DNA of 33,399 nucleotides from Rhodocyclales bacterium (GCA_016235805.1 JACRIY010000104.1:1-33399); one strand, 5' to 3'. Shown: positions 1 to 9,155, counted from the first letter of the stretch. Notes: generated from the letters alone by a model not told the origin. Program-made: numbers and translations.

Positions 1-91
1 GCAAAACTAGTGATAAGGCGGTTTGCGAGAGCGCCGGGTTTATAAAAAGTTAAATATAATCAATGCGTACTTGCTTTACGAGACTCGCTAA
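1..91. other. AT-rich non-coding DNA, probable end of an integrated element
   Basis: This stretch is clearly richer in A and T than the rest of the window, especially bases 40-65, which include a TATAAT at 55-60. I see no convincing gene in it. It directly abuts a tRNA 3' fragment that lacks its 5' half, which is what the outer end of a tRNA-targeted integrative element looks like. The element itself would lie to the left of the window. This is inference from position and composition only. Confidence 0.4.
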
Positions 92-141
92 TCCGCCTTC
101 TAAGCCGGGGGTAACAGGTTCGAGTCCTGTCGGGCGGGCCA
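92..141 (+). pseudogene. 3' fragment of tRNA-Arg(UCU), probable attachment site
   Basis: Bases 97-103 form a canonical seven-base anticodon loop with anticodon TCT (99-101). They are followed by a five-base variable loop (109-113), a T arm with perfect five-pair stem (114-118 with 126-130) and loop TTCGAGT, then an acceptor 3' strand (131-137), discriminator G and CCA ending at 141. No D arm or matching 5' acceptor strand (expected CCGCCCG) occurs upstream. The 5' side of the anticodon stem pairs badly: C94 faces C106. The shared core therefore probably starts near base 95. Phage-type integrases commonly target tRNA 3' ends and leave exactly such a fragment at the far end of the element. Confidence 0.65.
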
Positions 142-156
142 CGGAACTGGAAAATA

Positions 157-618
157 ATGAACATGACTCGCTTTGCGGGAATCGAGGATGCCCGATCCAG
201 GTTGGGCCAGGAAATTGGTGTCAGCGAATGGATGCTGATCGACCAGGAGCGGGTCAACGCCTTTGCCGAGGTCACGGGTGACCGGCAATGGATTCATGTC
301 GATGTCGAGCGGGCGAACCGCGAATCCCCATTCGGCGGTCCGATCGCCCACGGATACCTCACAGTGTCGCTACTGGCCAAGTTTGCACAGGAATGCATCG
401 CGGTCGGCGGCATCAAGCTCGCCGTCAACTACGGCCTCAATCGCGTGCGCTTTGCGGCGCCGGTAAAGGTAGGCAGCCGGGTGCGCGCCCATTTCGTTCT
501 GGTCGGTGTGGATGATATTCCCGGCGGCGCGCAAATGCTCTGGCAGGCCACCGTTGAAATCGAGGGGGGGGCCAAGCCGGCCTGTGTCGCGGAGATGGTC
601 ACGCGCTGGTATTTCTGA
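157..618 (+). CDS. MaoC/NodN-like (R)-specific hydratase family protein
   Basis: The product is a 153-residue single hot-dog-fold protein of the MaoC dehydratase family. Members add water to or remove it from acyl-CoA thioesters, often (R)-3-hydroxyacyl-CoA. The hydratase motif is visible as TGDRQWIHVD, giving the catalytic pair Asp42 and His47, followed by the FGGPIAHGYLT segment that is typical of the NodN-like branch. The length fits a stand-alone MaoC domain. No signal peptide or membrane segment is seen, so it should be cytoplasmic. Two ATGs lie close together (157 and 163); GGAAAA just upstream fits the first. It begins 15 bases after the tRNA scar. The true substrate cannot be told from sequence. 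Confidence 0.85.
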   Translation: MNMTRFAGIEDARSRLGQEIGVSEWMLIDQERVNAFAEVTGDRQWIHVDVERANRESPFGGPIAHGYLTVSLLAKFAQECIAVGGIKLAVNYGLNRVRFAAPVKVGSRVRAHFVLVGVDDIPGGAQMLWQATVEIEGGAKPACVAEMVTRWYF

Positions 619-642
619 ACTGACGCAAGCATCTCCGGCGCA

Positions 643-1242
643 ATGACCACCGCGAAGGCACCAGCCTACCTGTGCATCGCTCGCCATGGCGAAACCGACT
701 GGAACATCGCCGGAATCCTTCAGGGCTGGATCGACGTCGAGATCAATGACCGTGGCCGCCGACAGGCCTACGAACTGGTCGCGGTATTTTCCGGGGCAGG
801 CTTTTCACAGGTGTACTCCAGTACGCTGGTTCGCGCACTGGAAACCGCGAAGATCATCGCCCGCTCATTGCGCCTGCCTCCGCCGCATTGCCACGACGGA
901 TTGAAGGAGCGAAATTTTGGTGAGATTCAGGGCATTCCCAAGGCGGAACTGGCGGAGCTGAACCCGGTGTTGCTGCAGCAAATAATGAAACGTAATCCCG
1001 CGATCTCGTTCGAGCAGGGGGAGTCGATGGACGAGTTTGCCGACCGGGTGCTGGCGGCGATCGTCGACATTGGCGAACGTCATCGCGGGCAGCGAGTGCT
1101 GGTGATCACCCACGGCTGGGTCATGGATGTCATTACGCGCCATATTGCCGGACTTCCGCGCAGCACGATCCTGAACATGAAGCGCAAGAATGGCGAATCG
1201 GTCTGGCTCGAAGTCGACGGGGAATCCATTCGAACTCTGTAG
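643..1242 (+). CDS. histidine phosphatase (phosphoglycerate mutase-like) family protein
   Basis: This 199-residue protein belongs to the histidine phosphatase superfamily. The N-terminal RHGET motif puts the phospho-accepting His at residue 15, and the second conserved His (157) is in VITHGW. The segment ERNFGEIQG supplies the usual acidic residue between them. The length and the LQGWIDVEINDRGR stretch resemble the GpmB/CobC/PhoE-like small phosphatases more than true phosphoglycerate mutases. The substrate is unknown. It follows the MaoC-like gene by 24 bases on the same strand, so the two may be co-transcribed. No signal peptide is seen. Confidence 0.88.
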   Translation: MTTAKAPAYLCIARHGETDWNIAGILQGWIDVEINDRGRRQAYELVAVFSGAGFSQVYSSTLVRALETAKIIARSLRLPPPHCHDGLKERNFGEIQGIPKAELAELNPVLLQQIMKRNPAISFEQGESMDEFADRVLAAIVDIGERHRGQRVLVITHGWVMDVITRHIAGLPRSTILNMKRKNGESVWLEVDGESIRTL

Positions 1243-1379
1243 CACTGGCAGCTACCATCTGCGGATCCGATCGGGAAATGTTTTGTAGCCAGACGACAAA
1301 GCCGGCGATGATTTTGCATTCTCGGGTGGCAGATGGAAGCGTTGTTGCATAGTCCGCACTCAGGCAGTAGGCTGCGCAA

Positions 1380-4300
1380 ATGGTGCCGTCGAACATGGAT
1401 GCCGACATGGCTGTGTCCCAGAGTTGCGCTGCCGGTGACGTAAAACGGCAGAAAAAGGGCTTGACCTCGATGCTGGTCGCCTGTCTGGTACTGGCATTGG
1501 GTCTGGCGATCAGCTATTCGCTCTGGCGCATCGCGAATGCCAACCAGGACCGCGAAGCCCGATCACAATTCGAAGCGAGTTCCAACATGGCGTTGGCCGG
1601 CATACAACGTCGCGTCGATGAATTCGAAACTTTGCTGCTGGGGATGCAGGGGCTGTTCATCGCATCCGAGCAGGTGGATCGTCGGGAGTTTCAGCGGTAT
1701 TACAACAACTTGCACGGGCATTTGCGGATAACTGGAATTCGCGCGGTGCATTTTACGCGCCGGGTTCTCGAAGCCGAAAAGGCCGCATTCATTTCGTCCG
1801 TTAGAAATGACAGAAGCCTGAGTGCGAACGGATTCCCGAACTTTTCCATCCATCCAGACAGCACACAGGGCGAGTACTTCGTCATCGAGTACATCGAGCC
1901 ATTTGAAGCGAATCAGCCCGCCTTCGGCCTCAATGCGCTTAGTCAGAGTGTGAATCGGGAATCCTTTCTTGCTGCCCGCGATTCGGGGTTGGTCAGCTTT
2001 ACCCCGCCCTTCCAGTTGGTGCAGACGGCACGGGGTGAGCGCGGAATGGTGTTGCGCGCCCCCGTCTATCGCTATGGCGCCTTGTTGAGGACGGTCGAGG
2101 AGCGGCAACGCGCTTTTGTCGGGTTGGTAGGAATATCACTCAACGCGACCGAAATCTTCAGGGATGTTTTCTCGACAACCTTTCTGGAAGGTCTTTGCAT
2201 CGTGGTTCACGATGTCAGTCGAGACGGATCGAGCGAGACTCCGGCACCCTTGCGACAAGTGATTGCGGAGAACTGCCAGGAAAGTCATGTGAAGGCGCCA
2301 GGCGTCGGCCTCGAGTCGAACACCATCATTCCGGTGGGTGGCCGGCTTTGGGAGATCAAACTTTCCGCACCGGAGGATTGGGTTCGGAAACAGCACGAAT
2401 TCAGCCCCGTCCTTGTTGCTGTCGGGGGAGTCGTCATCAGCCTGCTGCTCGCATTGCTCTATCTGGCGCTGGCGCGCTCGCGAACCCGTGCACAGCAGCT
2501 GGCCGCCGAAATGACCCAGAACCTGCGACAGAGCGAGCGCCGCTTTCGCAGCATGGCCGAACTTTCCTCCGACTGGTTTTGGGAACAGGACGTCGAGGCG
2601 CGGTTCACCGACATCAGCGGGACCGGTGGCCGGGGTTCCGGCGCGATGCCATTGTCACTGGACAAGGTGAAAGGCAGGACGCGCTGGGATATTTCCCCTG
2701 CCGCCCTGAGCCCGGCGCAATGGGACGCCCATCGGCGGCAACTTGCCGCTCGCGAAGAGTTCGTACTGGAGTACTCGGTGACGAATGCCGAAGGGCAGGA
2801 AAGATGGGTGGAGGTTCATGGCGCCCCGCGCTTCTCCGAAACTGGCGATTTTCTCGGTTATCACGGAACGGCACATGACGTGACCGTGCGCAAACAGGCT
2901 GAGAGCGAAATGGCGCGGAAGACGAAGGTATTGCAGGCGACACTCGACAACATGTCGCAGGGCATCAGCGTGGTGGATGAGCACCTCCACATGACAGCGA
3001 TGAATCGGCGGTTTTGTGAAATCCTCGATTTTCCGGAAGAAATGGGGCGCAACGGAGCGTCCTTCGAGACCTTCATCCGCTACAACGCCGAACGCGGTGA
3101 TTATGGTCCCTGCGACGTGGAGGCCAAGGTCAAGGAAATGCTGGAACGTGCCAAGGCGACGCAGGCGCATCAATTCAAGCGTACACGACCGAACGGGCGT
3201 GTCATCGAAGTGGCCGGCAACCCGCTGCCGGGTGGTGGCTTCGTGACCACCTATACGGACGTGACCGAGCGCGAACTGGCGGAACACGGCATACGTGCAA
3301 GCGAAGAGCGGTTGAGGCGTGCCGAACTCGCATCGGGATCCGGCAATTGGGAGTTCCATCTCGATTCACAGGTCATCATTGCATCCGAGGGGGCAGCCAA
3401 ACTCTATGGGATGAATGACAGCGAGCTGGATTACGCCAGTATCAGGCCGGTACCGCTGCCCGAGGAGCGCTCCCGGCTCGACGCAGCGATGCAGGGGCTC
3501 ATTGAGCGCGGTGAGCCGTACGACATCGAGTTCAAGATCAGGAAAGTCGACACGGGCGAAGTCAGGGACATCCATTCCATGGCGGTGTTCGAGCCTGCCG
3601 AGCGGATCGTGTTTGGCGTGATACAGGACATTACGGCACGCAAGCAGGCCGAAGAATTGTTGCGCAAACTCTCGCTTGCCGTCGAGCAAAGCCCGGAGAG
3701 CATTGTCATCACCAACCTGTCCGCGGAGATCGAGTACGTGAATGAGTCCTTCGTGCGCGTCAGCGGATACGGTCGGGAGGAACTTGTCGGACAGAATCCG
3801 CGCATCCTGAAATCCGGTGACACGCCCCCCGAAACCTATGCGGCGATGTGGCAGGCCCTGTGCGAAGGAAGGCCGTGGCGCGGAGAGCTACACAATCGCA
3901 GCAAGGGAGGCAGGACGTTCATCGAGTTTGTGATCGTCACCCCCATTCGCCAGCCCGATGGTCGGATCACCCACTATGTCGCGATCAAGGAAGACATCAC
4001 CGAGAAGAAGCGCATCGGCCGCGAACTTGACCAGCATCGCTACCACCTTGAAGAACTGGTGAAGAGCCGCACCGCGCAGCTGGCCGAAACGACGAAGGCC
4101 GCTGAGGCTGCCAACATAGCCAAGAGCGCCTTCCTCGCCAACATGAGCCATGAAATCCGGACTCCGATGAACGCCATTCTCGGCATGGCAAGCCTGATGA
4201 AGCGTGCCGGAGTGACGCCGAAACAGGCGGAGCGACTCGACAAGATCGATACCGCCGGCCAGCACCTGCTGGAGATCATCAACGCCATCCTCGACATTTC

Positions 4301-5255
4301 CAAAATCGAAGCCGGGAAATTCGTCATCGAGGAAGCGGTGGTGAATCTAGGGGAAATAACATCCAACGTCGCCTCGATCCTGCATGACCGGGCCCAGGAA
4401 AAGCATCTGAAGATGCTTATCGAGACACGGCAGGTGCCCGACCGGCTGTTGGGGGATTCGGCGCGATTGCAGCAAGCCCTGTTGAACTACGCAACCAACG
4501 CGATAAAGTTTACGGAAGAAGGAAGCATCACGTTGCGCACCCGGATCGATGACGAAACCGACGCTAGCGTGCTGGTCCGCTTCGAGGTTCAGGACACTGG
4601 AATCGGCATCGATCCGGAAACGATATCGCGCTTGTTCAACACATTCGAGCAGGCCGACAATTCGACCACGCGCAAGTACGGCGGAACGGGCCTGGGCCTT
4701 GCCATTACCAAGCGCCTGGCCGGCCTCATGGGCGGCGCTGCCGGTGTGGATAGTTCGCCGGGCGCCGGCAGCACATTCTGGTTCACGGCGCGACTCAGAA
4801 AGGCCGCCCCGGCGGTCGTGGCAGGGACTTCCTCGATCTCCGGTATCGGAGCCGAAGCGGCGCTGAAGCGCGACTTCAATGGTCGGCACATTCTCCTGGT
4901 GGAGGATGATCCGGGCAATCGCGAGGTTGCCCTGGCATTGCTGGAGGAAACCGGACTGGTCATCGATACTGCCGAAGACGGCGACGTAGCGGTTGAGATG
5001 GCGGCGCGGGGCGGCTATGCACTGATACTGATGGACATGCAGATGCCGGCCATGGGTGGCGTCGAGGCCACGCGGCTGATCCGTGCGTCGGCCACAGGGC
5101 GCCATACGCCCATCATTGCCATGACCGCAAACGCTTTTGCTGAAGACAAGGCACGTTGCTTCGAAGCCGGAATGAACGACTTCATCGCCAAACCATTCAG
5201 TCCGGACAAGCTATTTTCAACGATCGTGAAGTGGCTGGCGCAGGGCAATCACTAG
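1380..5255 (+). CDS. CHASE / four-PAS hybrid sensor histidine kinase with receiver domain
   Basis: The 1291-residue product is an inner-membrane hybrid kinase. In order there are a first membrane helix (about 31-50), a periplasmic CHASE sensor domain (about 80-265), a second helix (about 344-365), and four PAS/PAC units (about 387-505, 518-630, 644-757, 761-880). Then come a coiled linker, a HisKA domain with phospho-accepting His924 in NMSHEIRTPMN, an HATPase_c domain with N box (near 1035), DTGIGID and GGTGLGLAI, and a receiver domain with Asp1219 in LMDMQMP. CHASE domains bind small extracellular ligands; the ligand here is unknown. No HPt or DNA-binding output regulator is adjacent. ATGs at 1380, 1395 and 1407 are all possible starts; none has a strong ribosome-binding site. 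Confidence 0.93.
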   Translation: MVPSNMDADMAVSQSCAAGDVKRQKKGLTSMLVACLVLALGLAISYSLWRIANANQDREARSQFEASSNMALAGIQRRVDEFETLLLGMQGLFIASEQVDRREFQRYYNNLHGHLRITGIRAVHFTRRVLEAEKAAFISSVRNDRSLSANGFPNFSIHPDSTQGEYFVIEYIEPFEANQPAFGLNALSQSVNRESFLAARDSGLVSFTPPFQLVQTARGERGMVLRAPVYRYGALLRTVEERQRAFVGLVGISLNATEIFRDVFSTTFLEGLCIVVHDVSRDGSSETPAPLRQVIAENCQESHVKAPGVGLESNTIIPVGGRLWEIKLSAPEDWVRKQHEFSPVLVAVGGVVISLLLALLYLALARSRTRAQQLAAEMTQNLRQSERRFRSMAELSSDWFWEQDVEARFTDISGTGGRGSGAMPLSLDKVKGRTRWDISPAALSPAQWDAHRRQLAAREEFVLEYSVTNAEGQERWVEVHGAPRFSETGDFLGYHGTAHDVTVRKQAESEMARKTKVLQATLDNMSQGISVVDEHLHMTAMNRRFCEILDFPEEMGRNGASFETFIRYNAERGDYGPCDVEAKVKEMLERAKATQAHQFKRTRPNGRVIEVAGNPLPGGGFVTTYTDVTERELAEHGIRASEERLRRAELASGSGNWEFHLDSQVIIASEGAAKLYGMNDSELDYASIRPVPLPEERSRLDAAMQGLIERGEPYDIEFKIRKVDTGEVRDIHSMAVFEPAERIVFGVIQDITARKQAEELLRKLSLAVEQSPESIVITNLSAEIEYVNESFVRVSGYGREELVGQNPRILKSGDTPPETYAAMWQALCEGRPWRGELHNRSKGGRTFIEFVIVTPIRQPDGRITHYVAIKEDITEKKRIGRELDQHRYHLEELVKSRTAQLAETTKAAEAANIAKSAFLANMSHEIRTPMNAILGMASLMKRAGVTPKQAERLDKIDTAGQHLLEIINAILDISKIEAGKFVIEEAVVNLGEITSNVASILHDRAQEKHLKMLIETRQVPDRLLGDSARLQQALLNYATNAIKFTEEGSITLRTRIDDETDASVLVRFEVQDTGIGIDPETISRLFNTFEQADNSTTRKYGGTGLGLAITKRLAGLMGGAAGVDSSPGAGSTFWFTARLRKAAPAVVAGTSSISGIGAEAALKRDFNGRHILLVEDDPGNREVALALLEETGLVIDTAEDGDVAVEMAARGGYALILMDMQMPAMGGVEATRLIRASATGRHTPIIAMTANAFAEDKARCFEAGMNDFIAKPFSPDKLFSTIVKWLAQGNH

Positions 5256-5533
5256 CGGTTGCCGCGATGCTGACGGTCTTCGCGCTGCGACCTTCCTGAC
5301 CGCTTCGGTCTTTAATTCTCCGGATATCGCCTGCTGCTCCCGGCGCCTCACGACTTTGGGCAAGACCAGATAAGCAGCGCGCCCATCTGATCCGGGGCGA
5401 GTCGAATACCCACGCTAGCCCGCGAGTGTCCGGATTCGACAGCATTGGGGCAATGGGTGAACCCTTCGGGTCCGTCGCCGGCGAAATGCCCGATAAGTCC
5501 AACAGCATCGGTGACCACGGTTAAACTTGGGCC
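5256..5533. other. 278-base intergenic region between the two kinase genes
   Basis: I see no supported gene. A short hairpin, GACCG-CTT-CGGTC at 5298-5310, is followed by TTTAATT and could be a weak terminator for the upstream kinase. A second small hairpin-like stretch lies around 5459-5473. I looked for a known riboswitch because the next gene has a thiamine-precursor-type binding domain. I found no TPP riboswitch core. Confidence 0.4.
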
Positions 5534-7837
5534 ATGCGTTTGCTGCTTGATCGGTTCCGTTTCTTCCTCCAGTTTTCCCTGGCCGCCAGCCTGATTTTCC
5601 TGGGCGGATGGCCTGCGGCCGTTCATGCCGTAGATGCCGTAACTCTCCAGCTCAAGTGGAGCCATGCCTTTCAGTTCGCGGGCTATTACGCAGCAAAAGA
5701 GAAGGGCTACTACAGCGAAGCCGGGCTGAGCGTCGCAATACAGGAAGCCCAGCCGGGCGATGACCCGCTAAAGAACGTACTTGACGGGAAAGCGCATTAT
5801 GGCGTCGGCAACAGCAGCCTGCTCCTGGCGCGCAGTTCCGGCCACCCGGTGGTAGTTCTGGCGGCCATTTTTCAGCATTCGCCTGCGGTTCTTATTGCCC
5901 GCCCGCAAGGGCCCGTCCAAGGCATCCACGATCTGGCCGGCAAACGCCTGATGATCGAACCCCAGTCTGATGAATTGTTGGCCTACCTGAAGCAGGAAGG
6001 CATTCCGCTCTCCGGCATTGCCCGCGTGCAGCATAGCTTCAGGCCGCAGGATCTGATCGACGGCAAGGTGGATGCCATCTCGGCCTACATCACCAACGAG
6101 CCCTATTTTCTGGATCGTTCCGGCTTCATGTATCACACCTATACCCCGCGTTCCGCAGGAATCGACTTCTACGGCGACAACCTGTTTACAACCGCTCAGG
6201 AGTTAAAGAATCATCCAGCCCGAGTCAAGGCGTTTCGCGAAGCGACCCTGCGCGGCTGGAAGTATGCGATGGAGCACCCGGAGGAAATCGCCGACCTGAT
6301 TCTGGCCAAGTATTCGCAGCAGCATGCTCGCGAGTTCTATTTGTTTGAAGCCCGGCGCATGGCTCCGCTATTCCGTACCGACCTGATCGAAATTGGATAC
6401 ATGAACCCGGGCCGCTGGCGTCATATTGCAGACACATATGTTGATCTTGGTCTGCTGCCGAGGAATTTTTCGCTCGACGGCTTCATCTACAACGCGAAAC
6501 CGGAGCGTGATCCGACATGGTTCTACCTCGCAGGGCTCTTGCTTGCCATCGTCAGTACCGTTGCTCTCTACATTTACCGCATGAACAGGCGCTTGACCCA
6601 GGCGCTGGCTTCCAGCAAAGAGGACCAGGAGTTGCTCAGGGTCAGTGAGGAACGGCACCGTCTGTTGGCAGACAACGCGACCGACGTGATCTGGACGATG
6701 AACCTTGAGGGTCGCTTCACTTACGTCAGTCCGTCGGTCGAGATCCTCCGTGGTTACACCAGTGCCGAAGTCATGCAGCAGTCCCTGGAACAGGCACTGA
6801 CGCCAGCGTCCATACCGATTGCGACAAAGGCCCTGGGAGATTCCATTGCGGCCATGGCGACAGGCAGATCTTTCATTCCGTTTCGAGGTGAGCTTGAGCA
6901 GCCTTGCAAGGATGGTTCTACTGTCTGGACTGAGGTGACGACCACTGGCATGAAGAATGTCGCTGGCGAATTCATCGGCATTCTGGGCGTCACCCGAAAC
7001 ATCACGGAGCGCAAAAGGGCGGAGGATGAACTTGTCCGGCACCGAGATCATCTGGAGAGCCTAGTCGAAGAGCGCACGGCGGCGCTCTCTGTCGCGAAGG
7101 AAGCGGCTGAAGCTGCCAATCGCGCCAAGAGCATCTTTCTTGCCAACATGAGCCATGAACTGCGTACGCCGATGAACGGCATCATGGGGATGACCGACTT
7201 GCTGTTACGCCGAGTCACCGATCCCAGGCAGGTCGACATGCTCAAAAAGAGCAAGGGCGCTGCTCAGCATATGCTCGACGTAGTCAATGACATCATCGAC
7301 TTTTCCAAGATCGAAGCCGACCGCCTGCCGTTGGAAGAGCAGCACTTCTCCATAAGCCGGATGATTGACGATGCCATCGCAATGCAGGATATAACCGCCC
7401 AGGCGAAAGGCCTGCATCTCACCCGCGAAATTTCCCCGACCTTTCCCGACCAGTTGCTGGGTGACGCCTTTCGTCTGCGGCAGATACTGCTCAACTTTCT
7501 TGGCAACGCCTGCAAGTTTTCCGAGCAGGGAACGATTGCCGTGCGGGTACGTGCGCTAGAGCAAGACGGCGACAGCGTCCTGGCGCGCATCGAAGTCGAG
7601 GATCAGGGCATTGGCATCAGCCCCGAACAGCAGGCGATGCTGTTTCATGCGTTCACTCAGGTGGATGGTTCGATGACCCGCAAACACGGTGGTTCGGGTC
7701 TTGGCCTGATCATCGCGAAGCGACTCGCCAATCTGATGGGCGGCGATGTAGGCATGGTGAGCCACGAGGGAAGGGGCACCACTTTCTGGGCCACGGTGCG
7801 ATTGAAGCCGGTCACGGCCAGCGAGGTGGCCAGGTAG
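5534..7837 (+). CDS. sensor histidine kinase with periplasmic NMT1/THI5-like binding domain
   Basis: The 767-residue product starts with a signal peptide (about 1-32). An NMT1/THI5-like substrate-binding domain follows (about 38-260; the run LQLKWSHAFQFAGYYAAKEK is diagnostic). There is a membrane helix at about 330-348, a PAS/PAC unit (about 369-490), a coiled linker, HisKA with His541 in NMSHELRTPMN, and HATPase_c (about 642-760) with DQGIGI and GGSGLGLII. There is no receiver domain. NMT1-type domains bind hydroxymethylpyrimidine-like compounds, sulfonates or related small molecules in ABC transport; here the fold appears reused as a sensor. The hybrid kinase immediately upstream carries a receiver that could be its partner. 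The ATG at 5534 lacks a clear ribosome-binding site but sits right before the signal peptide. Confidence 0.92.
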   Translation: MRLLLDRFRFFLQFSLAASLIFLGGWPAAVHAVDAVTLQLKWSHAFQFAGYYAAKEKGYYSEAGLSVAIQEAQPGDDPLKNVLDGKAHYGVGNSSLLLARSSGHPVVVLAAIFQHSPAVLIARPQGPVQGIHDLAGKRLMIEPQSDELLAYLKQEGIPLSGIARVQHSFRPQDLIDGKVDAISAYITNEPYFLDRSGFMYHTYTPRSAGIDFYGDNLFTTAQELKNHPARVKAFREATLRGWKYAMEHPEEIADLILAKYSQQHAREFYLFEARRMAPLFRTDLIEIGYMNPGRWRHIADTYVDLGLLPRNFSLDGFIYNAKPERDPTWFYLAGLLLAIVSTVALYIYRMNRRLTQALASSKEDQELLRVSEERHRLLADNATDVIWTMNLEGRFTYVSPSVEILRGYTSAEVMQQSLEQALTPASIPIATKALGDSIAAMATGRSFIPFRGELEQPCKDGSTVWTEVTTTGMKNVAGEFIGILGVTRNITERKRAEDELVRHRDHLESLVEERTAALSVAKEAAEAANRAKSIFLANMSHELRTPMNGIMGMTDLLLRRVTDPRQVDMLKKSKGAAQHMLDVVNDIIDFSKIEADRLPLEEQHFSISRMIDDAIAMQDITAQAKGLHLTREISPTFPDQLLGDAFRLRQILLNFLGNACKFSEQGTIAVRVRALEQDGDSVLARIEVEDQGIGISPEQQAMLFHAFTQVDGSMTRKHGGSGLGLIIAKRLANLMGGDVGMVSHEGRGTTFWATVRLKPVTASEVAR

Positions 7838-8116
7838 CCGAGGATGACTTCGGGTCACTGCCACTTCAGGGAGCTGAAGCCAGCGACTACACGCTTCATC
7901 GAGGTTGTACCTGTCATCAATCGGCAGAGAGTCTGTTGTGGACCTAGCGCCGGCTCAAGCGGGGTCGCTGGAATCTGTTTTCTCTGAATCGGATCAGATA
8001 GCCGCAGGAGTATCTTTGGCCACCGGAGTGGGGCGCTACGGATCGGTTCGGATGATGGGTAGGGCGGTGGATAGAAATCGCTGGCTGCCCGAGAGCCCTT
8101 GGGGGACAAGGGCTAG
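7838..8116. other. 279-base convergent intergenic region
   Basis: It lies between the plus-strand kinase and the minus-strand tRNA-Ser. I see no supported gene. A hairpin (AGCCCTTG at 8094-8101 with CAAGGGCT at 8107-8114) lies immediately 3' of the tRNA. It may end or help process the tRNA transcript, though no T run follows it on either strand. Confidence 0.45.
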
Positions 8117-8207
8117 TGGCGGAGAGGGAGGGATTCGAACCCTCGTTAGGATATTATCCTAAACACGCTTTCCAGGCGTGCGACTTAAACCGCTCATCCA
8201 CCTCTCC
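8117..8207 (-). tRNA. tRNA-Ser(GGA)
   Basis: The minus strand folds into a class II tRNA of 91 bases including an encoded CCA. The seven-base acceptor stem pairs 8201-8207 with 8121-8127 without mismatch. The anticodon GGA is the complement of 8171-8173 in a canonical loop, and the long variable arm (TAGGATAATATCCTA region) is that of serine tRNAs. The T loop reads TTCGAAT. It lies downstream of nadC on the same strand. Confidence 0.96.
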
Positions 8208-8215
8208 GCTGCTGC

Positions 8216-8236
8216 CTGCACGGCTTGCCCGTGCAG
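8216..8236 (-). terminator. hairpin between nadC and tRNA-Ser
   Basis: A perfect eight-pair stem (8216-8223 with 8229-8236) with a five-base loop lies in the 51-base gap between the nadC stop and tRNA-Ser. No T run follows on the minus strand, so it may be a processing signal or a rho-assisted stop rather than a classical terminator. Confidence 0.35.
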
Positions 8237-8258
8237 ACAGGGCGCGAATTCTAGCAGA

Positions 8259-9107
8259 TCAGCCCTCGCTGTGCCGCAGCGAAAGATCGACGGCGCGCAC
8301 ATTCTTGGTCAGGCCGCCGATCGAGATGCGATCGACGCCGGTTTCGGCGATCGCACGTACGGTTTCGAGGCTGACGCCGCCCGATGCTTCGAGTTCGGCG
8401 CGACCCGCTGTGAGGCCGACCGCCTGTCGCATTTGCGCGAGGTCCATGTTGTCGAGCAGGATCATGCTGGCGTCGGCGTCGAGGGCTTCCGCGAGCTGCT
8501 CGAGGGTTTCCACTTCTATCTGGATGAACACGTCGATGCGCCCGATGGCGCGGGCCTGCTGCAGGGCGGCGGTCACTCCGCCGGCGGCGATGATGTGATT
8601 CTCCTTGATCAGGATGCCGTCATAGAGGCCGAGGCGATGGTTTTTGCCTCCGCCGCAGGTGACGGCATATTTCTGCGCCAGGCGCAGTCCGGGCAGCGTC
8701 TTGCGCGTATCCACGATGCGGGCGCCGGTGCCGGCCACGGCGTCGACATAGAGGCGGGTGGCGGTGGCGGTGGCCGACAGCAATTGCAGGAAGTTCAGCG
8801 CGGCGCGCTCGGCGCTCAGGAGGGCGCGGGTGCTGGCCTCGATTTCGCACACGGTTTCGCCGGCGCGGACGGTGTCGCCGTCACGCAGGTTCCAGCGAAT
8901 TTCCGTCATCGGATCGAGTCGGCGGAAGCAGGAGTCGAACCAGGCGGTGCCGGCCAGCACGGCATCCTCGCGGCTGACCACGGTGCCCAGGGATCGCTTG
9001 TGGGCCGGGCTCAGCAGCGCGGTCAGGTCGCCGCCGCCGATGTCTTCGGCCAGTGCGGCGAGCACGTTGCGCTGCACCTCGGCGGCCAGCTGTAAGGGGA
9101 ATTCCAT
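8259..9107 (-). CDS. nadC: nicotinate-nucleotide pyrophosphorylase (carboxylating)
   Basis: NadC makes nicotinate mononucleotide and CO2 from quinolinate and PRPP, the committed step from quinolinate in de novo NAD synthesis. The 282-residue length is normal. Visible family blocks include EDIGGGDLTA near the N terminus, the substrate-binding segment DTRKTLPGLR, the KNHR basic patch and LIKENHI, and the C-terminal barrel strands ASGGV and ISIGGLTKN. It is cytoplasmic. It is the last protein gene of the long minus-strand run, 48 bases after the FMN glutamate-synthase-like gene, so it may have its own promoter in that gap. nadA and nadB are not in the window. Confidence 0.96.
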   Translation of the reverse strand: MEFPLQLAAEVQRNVLAALAEDIGGGDLTALLSPAHKRSLGTVVSREDAVLAGTAWFDSCFRRLDPMTEIRWNLRDGDTVRAGETVCEIEASTRALLSAERAALNFLQLLSATATATRLYVDAVAGTGARIVDTRKTLPGLRLAQKYAVTCGGGKNHRLGLYDGILIKENHIIAAGGVTAALQQARAIGRIDVFIQIEVETLEQLAEALDADASMILLDNMDLAQMRQAVGLTAGRAELEASGGVSLETVRAIAETGVDRISIGGLTKNVRAVDLSLRHSEG

Positions 9108-9155
9108 TGTCGTTAACGTGTCGTTGCGGAAGCCGAGGAGTTTAGCATCCGTGCA

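Noticed and set aside
5256-5533. Possible TPP or other known riboswitch before the NMT1-domain kinase
   Set aside because: The conserved CTGAGA and ACCCTT...GAACCTGATC core is not present; only short generic hairpins are seen.
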